NCBI GenBank assembly: GCA_964566765.1
Contig: CAZMJI010000004.1
Location: forward strand, 1-36,318
Direction of reading: 5' to 3'
Origin: Thioglobus_B sp964566765
Lineage (GTDB): Bacteria; Pseudomonadota; Gammaproteobacteria; PS1; Pseudothioglobaceae
Length of the DNA: 36,318 nucleotides
The translations under genes were made by a program, and so were the position numbers. The notes under the pieces were generated by a model, which searched no databases, was not told the DNA's origin, and was given only the letters and a program-made list of their open reading frames with translations. This document shows, in pieces, positions 31,913 to 36,318 of the stretch (within the stretch, counting starts at the first letter, position 1; every line of letters begins with the position of its first letter).

Positions 31913-32507
31913 TAGAATTGACAAAATTTAATGTCTTTTTCTTGTTAAAGATCAAATGCCAGGTTTTACCACCCTGAGACTTCCATAAAGAGACCGCTCG
32001 AATGCCGGCCAGTAGTAGTGCACGAATGTGGTTGGCGGTACGCTCATTAGACAGATAAAGCTGTTCACCGCTGACCATAATCTTAGGGGTTAGACCACCC
32101 AAGGTATCCTTGTATAACTCGCCCAAACGAGCAATCGATTGAGAATGTGAAATGTCGAAGAAATCTTGTTGACGAATATGCGTCATTTCGTTGGAGAGCG
32201 CATCAACCAAGCCAGGGTTTTTCATCAGCTTTTTTTCCAAACTGATCAGCGCCAATGAATAAAACACAATGTTTTGCATGCGCTTGGTTTTGCGACCCAG
32301 TGCACCCCTTAAGCTGGAGAGTCCAACCTGTAGGTCTTGATCAGCTTTAAACACGTCGTCAACTTGTGAGCTGGTATTAACCAAGGCCTGCAGGCTCACC
32401 TCGTTGCTACGAGCATCACAAGTGCCAGTGACAGCCAGTTGATCCACCAAGGTGGTGGTTTGAAAAATACCAGCCAATGCTAAGGTTCGATTTTTAAGAT
32501 TACTCAT
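31902..32507 (-). CDS. hflD: High frequency lysogenization protein HflD homolog
   Basis: The 201-residue protein (DUF489 family) is helical and membrane-associated. In E. coli it affects lambda lysogeny by binding CII; its normal cell role is unclear. Recognisable parts are NRTLALAGIFQTTTLVDQLA near the start, QNIVFYSLALISLEKKL in the middle, and RTANHIRALLLAGIRAVSLW near the end. ATG at 32507 is used because longer frames upstream lie inside mnmA and do not match the family. It overlaps the mnmA stop by 8 bp. mnmA-hflD is a conserved gammaproteobacterial pair, but purB does not follow. Confidence 0.92.
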   Translation of the reverse strand: MSNLKNRTLALAGIFQTTTLVDQLAVTGTCDARSNEVSLQALVNTSSQVDDVFKADQDLQVGLSSLRGALGRKTKRMQNIVFYSLALISLEKKLMKNPGLVDALSNEMTHIRQQDFFDISHSQSIARLGELYKDTLGGLTPKIMVSGEQLYLSNERTANHIRALLLAGIRAVSLWKSQGGKTWHLIFNKKKTLNFVNSMDF

Positions 32508-33597
32508 TATCTCTTGTCTCAATAACCGCGCCACCCACACAGATGTCGCCATCGTAGAAAACCACCGATTGTCCCGGGGTAATGGCGCGTTGTTTTTCGT
32601 CAAATTTTACTACGATGTTGCCCGCATTATCCATAGACAAAATGCTGCATTGTTGTGAGCGCTGACGGTAGCGAATCTTGGCTGTTAATTGAACTGGTGC
32701 TTCGTAGGACTTGCCAATAAAGTGCATATGAGAGGCGCTTAGTAGATTGTGATACAGCAATTCGTCATCGCCTTGAACCACCACCAGCTCATTGCTGTCA
32801 ACACGCTTATCAGCCACAAACCAAGGCTCGCCGGAGTGGCCAAAACCACCACCAATCTCTAAACCCTTGCGCTGACCAATGGTATAGAACGCTAAGCCTT
32901 GATGTTGTTTGATGACGTGACCCGCTTTGTCCACCATGTTGCCCGCTTGTTTGGGTAGGTAGGTTTGCAAAAACTCGGCAAAATTACGCTCGCCAATAAA
33001 ACAAATACCGGTGGAATCTTTCTTGTCAGCAGTGACAAAGCCATTCTCTGCGGCGATTCTTCGTACCTCGCTTTTTTCGATGGCACCCAGCGGAAACAGG
33101 CTTTTAGAGAGTTGCTTTTGATTCAGCAGATGTAGGAAATAACTCTGATCCTTGTTTTGATCAACCCCGGCTTTGAGCAGATAAGCCTCATCGGTTTCAA
33201 GTACCTGGGCATAGTGACCGGTAGCAATCTTATCAGCTCCCAAGGAAAGCGCATAATCCAAAAACACCTTAAACTTGATCTTTTGATTGCACAATACATC
33301 TGGATTGGGTGTGCGACCTTTTTTATGTTCTTGGAGAAAGTGGGCGAATACATCGTCCCAATACTCACTGGAAAAGTTAATAGAATGCAGCTTAATGCCC
33401 AGTTTGTCGGCCACCTTTTGTGCATCAGAGAGGTCTTGTTCTGCTGAGCAAACGCCACCAACATCGTCCTCATCCCAGTTTTTCATAAACAAGCCTTCGA
33501 CTTGATAGCCTTGCTGAATCAACAGCAGGGCGGCGACTGAGGAGTCAACCCCGCCTGAGAGGCCAACAATGACTTTGCTTGTTTGCTTGGCTGACAT
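32500..33597 (-). CDS. mnmA: tRNA-specific 2-thiouridylase MnmA
   Basis: The 365-residue enzyme puts sulfur on U34 of Lys, Glu and Gln tRNAs, receiving it from the Tus relay. The ATP pyrophosphatase loop is VGLSGGVDSSVAA (about residues 11-23). The two catalytic cysteines are in NPDVLCNQKIKF (about residue 103) and STGICFIGERNF (about residue 200). A beta-barrel C-terminus with FYDGDICVGGAVI ends the protein. It starts with ATG 5 bp after phoH, and overlaps hflD by 8 bp. Confidence 0.96.
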   Translation of the reverse strand: MSAKQTSKVIVGLSGGVDSSVAALLLIQQGYQVEGLFMKNWDEDDVGGVCSAEQDLSDAQKVADKLGIKLHSINFSSEYWDDVFAHFLQEHKKGRTPNPDVLCNQKIKFKVFLDYALSLGADKIATGHYAQVLETDEAYLLKAGVDQNKDQSYFLHLLNQKQLSKSLFPLGAIEKSEVRRIAAENGFVTADKKDSTGICFIGERNFAEFLQTYLPKQAGNMVDKAGHVIKQHQGLAFYTIGQRKGLEIGGGFGHSGEPWFVADKRVDSNELVVVQGDDELLYHNLLSASHMHFIGKSYEAPVQLTAKIRYRQRSQQCSILSMDNAGNIVVKFDEKQRAITPGQSVVFYDGDICVGGAVIETRDNE

Positions 33598-33602
33598 GCG
33601 GG

Positions 33603-34517
33603 TTATTGGTTTTCGTAGGCCAGCACAATGCGTTGCACCAACTTGTGGCGCACCACATCCTTGGATTCAAAGTGGCAAAATTCAATAGCTCTTTCATCCT
33701 CTAATACCCGCATGGCATTGAGTAGGCCGGATTGCTCAGCGCGGGCTAGATCGATTTGCGTGACATCGCCAGTCACCACCATTTTCGAGCCAAAACCCAA
33801 GCGTGTTAAAAACATTTTCATTTGTTCAACCGTGGTATTTTGCGCCTCATCCAGAATCACAAAAGATTCGTTTAAGGTGCGGCCACGCATAAACGCCAGT
33901 GGCGCCACTTCAATGATGTTTTTATCCAGCAGTTTGGTAACGCGCTCAAAGCCCATCATCTCGTATAGTGCATCGTAGATAGGGCGCAGATACGGATCGA
34001 CTTTTTCGGTTAGATCACCGGGTAAAAAACCCAGTTTTTCACCGGCTTCAACCGCGGGTCGAACCAGGACAATGCGGCGCACGTCTGAGCGCTCTAAGGC
34101 CTCTACTGCTCTGGCAACCGCCAGATAAGTCTTACCGGTACCCGCGGGGCCAATACCAAACGTCAGGTCTTTTTCAAAGATGGCGTTGACGTAGCGTTGT
34201 TGGTTTTCCGAGCGCACATGGATGATTTTTTTCTTGGTTTTAATGTCCACGCTTGGATAGGTTGGGTTGGCGCGCTGCTCTTGATTAAGTGCCATCTCAA
34301 CATCAACCACATCCAGGCGCTGGCGTTTGGCCAGCTCAGCAAGTTCGGTGAGCAGATTGGCAGCGCGTTGTTGATTGGCACCGGTAATACTAAAGTCGTG
34401 ACCACGATTAACGATCTCAACATCCAGGCTTTTGCTAATGATCTCTAGGTGTCGATCTAGCGAACCACAAAGATTGGCCAATTCTTCAGTGCTATTAGTG
34501 TCCAGGCTTAGTTTCAT
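33603..34517 (-). CDS. ybeZ: PhoH-like ATPase (YbeZ)
   Basis: The 304-residue P-loop ATPase has Walker A GPAGTGKTYLAVA (about residue 123), RPAVEAGEKLGFLPGD, Walker B FVILDEAQNTT (about residue 220) and VVTGDVTQIDL. In E. coli, YbeZ sits between miaB and ybeY and works with the YbeY endoribonuclease in rRNA processing. Here ybeY is absent downstream, replaced by mnmA, and miaB lies on the same strand upstream but is separated by the copper cassette. ATG at 34517. No convincing promoter is seen in the AT-rich 90-bp gap upstream. Confidence 0.93.
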   Translation of the reverse strand: MKLSLDTNSTEELANLCGSLDRHLEIISKSLDVEIVNRGHDFSITGANQQRAANLLTELAELAKRQRLDVVDVEMALNQEQRANPTYPSVDIKTKKKIIHVRSENQQRYVNAIFEKDLTFGIGPAGTGKTYLAVARAVEALERSDVRRIVLVRPAVEAGEKLGFLPGDLTEKVDPYLRPIYDALYEMMGFERVTKLLDKNIIEVAPLAFMRGRTLNESFVILDEAQNTTVEQMKMFLTRLGFGSKMVVTGDVTQIDLARAEQSGLLNAMRVLEDERAIEFCHFESKDVVRHKLVQRIVLAYENQ

Positions 34518-34561
34518 TGCGATATTTTATCAAACTATTGAAAAAGGGTTGTTTTGCTTTC

Positions 34562-34589
34562 TTGTTAAAATAGGAATTTTGGTTATGAT
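34562..34589 (+). promoter_or_regulatory. Possible promoter of the copper cassette
   Basis: TTGTTA (34562-34567, 4 of 6) and TATGAT (34584-34589, 5 of 6) have a 16-bp spacer. The predicted start would be near 34596, close to the ribosome binding site, so the leader is very short. The evidence is moderate. Confidence 0.35.
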
Positions 34590-34595
34590 TAACAA
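34562..34595. repeat. Inverted repeat flanking the copper-cassette promoter
   Basis: TTGTTAA at 34562-34568 is repeated inverted as TTAACAA at 34589-34595, with 20 bp between. The arms cover the proposed -35 and the end of the -10, so this could be an operator. Chance in AT-rich DNA is possible. Confidence 0.3.
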
Positions 34596-34607
34596 CAGGA
34601 GGTCACA

Positions 34608-35102
34608 GTGAAAAAGACTCAACGATTGCTATTGATGATCGCATTTGGATTGTCAGTTCTCCAGGTGTCGAATGCAGACAGTCATGCATTTAATCAGCAA
34701 GACACGCACTTGTCACTCAGTATTGTAGACCCTTGGGTTAGATCTGCACCAGCCAATGCGCCAGCATTAGGTGTGTTTATGACCATCCGCAATCACACCA
34801 ACCAGCCAGTTAGACTCATGAATGCGAGCGTTGATTCTGGTTATGATCGCGTTGAATTGCACCGCACGCAACAGGTGAACAATATGATGAAGATGCTCAA
34901 GCAGGACTTTATACCCATTCCAGCCCAAGGCTCTTTGACTCTTAAGCCAGGTTCTTGGCATGTGATGCTGATTGGTCCGAGTACTGTCCCTGGAGAGGGA
35001 GAGCTGGTCAGCATGCAGCTGAATTTTGATAACAATGTGACAAAAATGATTACTGCCAAAGTTAAAAAAGGCAAGATGATGCACCACAAACCCGGGCACT
35101 AA
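34608..35102 (+). CDS. Periplasmic copper chaperone PCuAC
   Basis: The 164-residue protein has a signal peptide (about residues 1-24) and a DUF461/PCuAC cupredoxin-like fold. The copper site is present: histidine in RVELHRTQQ, methionines in NNMMKML, and HVM in GSWHVMLIGP (about residue 124). The C-terminal tail is rich in His and Met (GKMMHHKPGH), a likely extra copper site. These chaperones carry Cu(I) for CuA assembly in cytochrome oxidase together with SCO. The start is GTG at 34608, set by a perfect AGGAGG at 34597-34602 five bases upstream. It is linked by TAATG to the SCO gene. Confidence 0.92.
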   Translation: MKKTQRLLLMIAFGLSVLQVSNADSHAFNQQDTHLSLSIVDPWVRSAPANAPALGVFMTIRNHTNQPVRLMNASVDSGYDRVELHRTQQVNNMMKMLKQDFIPIPAQGSLTLKPGSWHVMLIGPSTVPGEGELVSMQLNFDNNVTKMITAKVKKGKMMHHKPGH

Positions 35103-35773
35103 TGTTAAAACGTCTTAGCTTTATTTTATTGCTGGCCTTGGTAGCGCTTTGGGTGTTGCTAAGCGGCAATAAGGTTGATTATTTAAGTCTAGAGCCACAG
35201 CTCAAGGTCTCACGCATCCTCTCCAGCACAGGACAGAGCTTGCCGGCATTTGAGTTGTTGGATCATCATGGGCAGGTATTCAACAAAGACCGACTGAGTA
35301 ATCATTGGAGTTTGGTGTTTTTTGGCTATACCCATTGCCCCGATGTTTGCCCAACGGGTCTGATGGATATGGCCAGTATTAAGATGCTGTTAAAAGACCG
35401 AGGGCTAACGCTGCCGAAGATCTTTTTTATCACCTTTGATCCTCAGCGTGATACGCCAGAGCTACTCAAAACCTTTGTCACTCATTTCGACAAAGACTTT
35501 GTTGGTGTCAGTGGCAGTAAAGCGCAAATTGACCAGCTTATTAAGCCCTTTGGTGCTTATTATGAGCGGGTGTTTTATCAGGATAATAAGCCAATTACCT
35601 TAAAGCCTAATGAGGTACTGCCAGCAGGTGTGGAGCAGTATCTGATTAATCACACGGCTTCTATTTACTTAATTAGCCCTGAGGCTCGCATTGTGGCAGA
35701 TTTTCCAGCACCGCACTCGCCAGTCAAAGTGGTTGATGATTTGACTGTATTATTAACCGATGAATCGCATTAA
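35102..35773 (+). CDS. SCO1/SenC family protein
   Basis: The 223-residue protein has one N-terminal transmembrane helix (about residues 5-21) anchoring a periplasmic thioredoxin fold. The copper/thiol motif CPDVCP is in FFGYTHCPDVCPTG (about residue 79), ITFDPQRDTPELL follows, and the distal ligand histidine is in LINHTASIYLI (about residue 185). SCO proteins reduce or metallate the CuA site of cytochrome oxidase. It shares one base with the PCuAC stop (TAATG) and overlaps the third gene by 14 bp, so the cassette is tightly coupled. No oxidase subunits are in the window. Confidence 0.93.
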   Translation: MLKRLSFILLLALVALWVLLSGNKVDYLSLEPQLKVSRILSSTGQSLPAFELLDHHGQVFNKDRLSNHWSLVFFGYTHCPDVCPTGLMDMASIKMLLKDRGLTLPKIFFITFDPQRDTPELLKTFVTHFDKDFVGVSGSKAQIDQLIKPFGAYYERVFYQDNKPITLKPNEVLPAGVEQYLINHTASIYLISPEARIVADFPAPHSPVKVVDDLTVLLTDESH

Positions 35774-36224
35774 GCTTGTTTTCTTAATCCTGGCACCACT
35801 ATTGGTTTTACTCTCTGGTGTGGGTTATTATCAATGGCTATCGCAGACAAAAGTCGTGCAGCAACTGTCTGCTGAGCATTGTCAAATTGCTCAGTCCAGT
35901 TGTCAAATAGCCCTAGATGCCAATCGCTCGATTGCGGTGGACATCACCCCAAGCGGTATTCCACAAGTCACACCTTTGCAGCTGAGGGTGAGCACTCAAG
36001 GCTTTAAGGCCTCTGCGGTGAGTATTAGCTTTGAAGGTATTGAGATTGACCATCATCTGCCAGCCTATCGTCTGTATGCGCAAGAGGATGATCAGGTGTT
36101 TATAGGCAGGGGTTTTTTGTCTTTATGTACCTTGTCAAAAATGCATTGGTTGGCGCATGTAGAGGTGCAAAGCGAGCAGGGTAGGTATCGCACCTCACTG
36201 CCGTTTGTGACCTATAAGCCTTAG
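35760..36224 (+). CDS. Uncharacterised membrane-anchored protein of the copper cassette
   Basis: The 154-residue protein has one N-terminal transmembrane helix (about residues 5-26). The periplasmic part is beta-rich with a pair of cysteines (HCQIAQSSCQIAL, residues about 40-52). A later block has FIGRGFLSLCTLSKMHW (about residues 118-134). From memory, a similar GxxxLPxC-x-MxW ending occurs in unnamed small proteins beside SCO genes in other gammaproteobacteria, suggesting a FixH/YtkA-like beta-sandwich; this is not certain. Overlap with SCO argues for a role in copper delivery. Its end overlaps the convergent miaB by 4 bp. Confidence 0.75.
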   Translation: MNRIKLVFLILAPLLVLLSGVGYYQWLSQTKVVQQLSAEHCQIAQSSCQIALDANRSIAVDITPSGIPQVTPLQLRVSTQGFKASAVSISFEGIEIDHHLPAYRLYAQEDDQVFIGRGFLSLCTLSKMHWLAHVEVQSEQGRYRTSLPFVTYKP

Positions 36225-36318
36225 TCTTGCAGTTCGCCAACCAAGGAGTTGGCATGGGCATCGGTAATCTTAATGCTAACGATTTGACCGATCAGTGTAT
36301 CATCACCCTCAAAGTGAG
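36221..36318 (-). CDS. miaB: tRNA-2-methylthio-N6-dimethylallyladenosine synthase MiaB, C-terminal end (rest outside window)
   Basis: Only the last 31 or so codons are present, ending with TAA at 36221-36223. The translated end reads HFEGDDTLIGQIVSIKITD and then HANSLVGELQD. This matches the TRAM domain at the C-terminus of MiaB, whose known end has the pattern IGxxVxVxITxAxxNSLxGEL. The radical-SAM and 4Fe-4S parts are outside. A location near the PhoH-like gene agrees with the miaB-ybeZ neighbourhood. Another MiaB/RimO-family member is less likely. Confidence 0.72.
   Translation of the reverse strand, partial: HFEGDDTLIGQIVSIKITDAHANSLVGELQD

Noticed and set aside
32508..32603. Longer hflD start giving 233 residues
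   Set aside because: The extra 32 residues fall inside mnmA and do not resemble HflD. ATG 32507 gives the family start.
1..36318. CRISPR arrays, tRNA or rRNA genes, insertion sequences, prophage, toxin-antitoxin pairs
   Set aside because: No spaced repeats, cloverleaf candidates, transposase or integrase frames were seen. All intergenic gaps are about 130 bp or less.

Overview
The window is a compact, gene-dense stretch of a gammaproteobacterial chromosome. Supporting evidence is the familiar gammaproteobacterial neighbourhoods (mnmA followed by hflD, a murC-murB-ddl-ftsQ segment, phoH near miaB) and gammaproteobacterial-looking FtsB, HflD, BolA, MltD and RppH sequences. G+C looks to be in the mid-40s percent by eye. 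A sulfur-oxidising SUP05/Thioglobus-like relative is my guess from the overall gene style and the SoxW-like thioredoxin, but nothing here proves it. I see no tRNA, rRNA, insertion sequence, prophage, CRISPR array or integration site. No gap between genes exceeds about 130 bp.

Layout: (1) 1-2601 holds the end of an alcohol dehydrogenase, then a minus-strand operon of a periplasmic thioredoxin, a TolC-type channel and a very short HlyD-type adaptor, with no inner-membrane pump beside them. (2) 2666-6706 holds ftsY, divergent from a two-gene M16 peptidase operon (one active, one degenerate subunit), and a small gamma-glutamylcyclotransferase-like protein. (3) 6703-10884 holds a 1225-residue FAD/Fe-S oxidoreductase and hemJ. 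(4) 10885-16713 is a minus-strand run: yccA, rppH, hom, thrC, cysM, and a ClC channel that lacks the usual gating glutamate. (5) 16777-22606 holds murD, miaA, a 2Fe-2S flavin reductase, bolA, mltD and an unknown membrane protein.

(6) 22594-28305 is a tight minus-strand operon joining envelope and isoprenoid genes: an 80-residue two-helix protein, ftsB, ispD, ispF, murC, murB, ddl, ftsQ. Its promoter has an extended -10 and, upstream, a 9/10 match to an FNR/ANR box at the class II distance. (7) 28380-31847 holds an smr, xseA, M23 peptidase and RDD protein operon, with rpsT upstream of it bearing its own promoter and a clear intrinsic terminator. (8) 31902-34517 is phoH, mnmA, hflD. (9) 34608-36224 is a plus-strand copper-delivery cassette (PCuAC, SCO, and an unknown third protein), lying between phoH and the end of miaB.

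Most genes are housekeeping: peptidoglycan precursor synthesis (murB, murC, murD, ddl), division (ftsB, ftsQ, ftsY for membrane targeting), isoprenoid precursors (ispD, ispF) for the undecaprenyl carrier, threonine and cysteine synthesis, and tRNA modification (mnmA, miaA, miaB). The points most worth a second look are the FNR-like promoter, the pumpless TolC/HlyD/thioredoxin operon, the altered active-site residues in IspF and ClC, and the unknown third copper-cassette protein. Converging genes overlap or abut almost everywhere, so intrinsic terminators are nearly absent.
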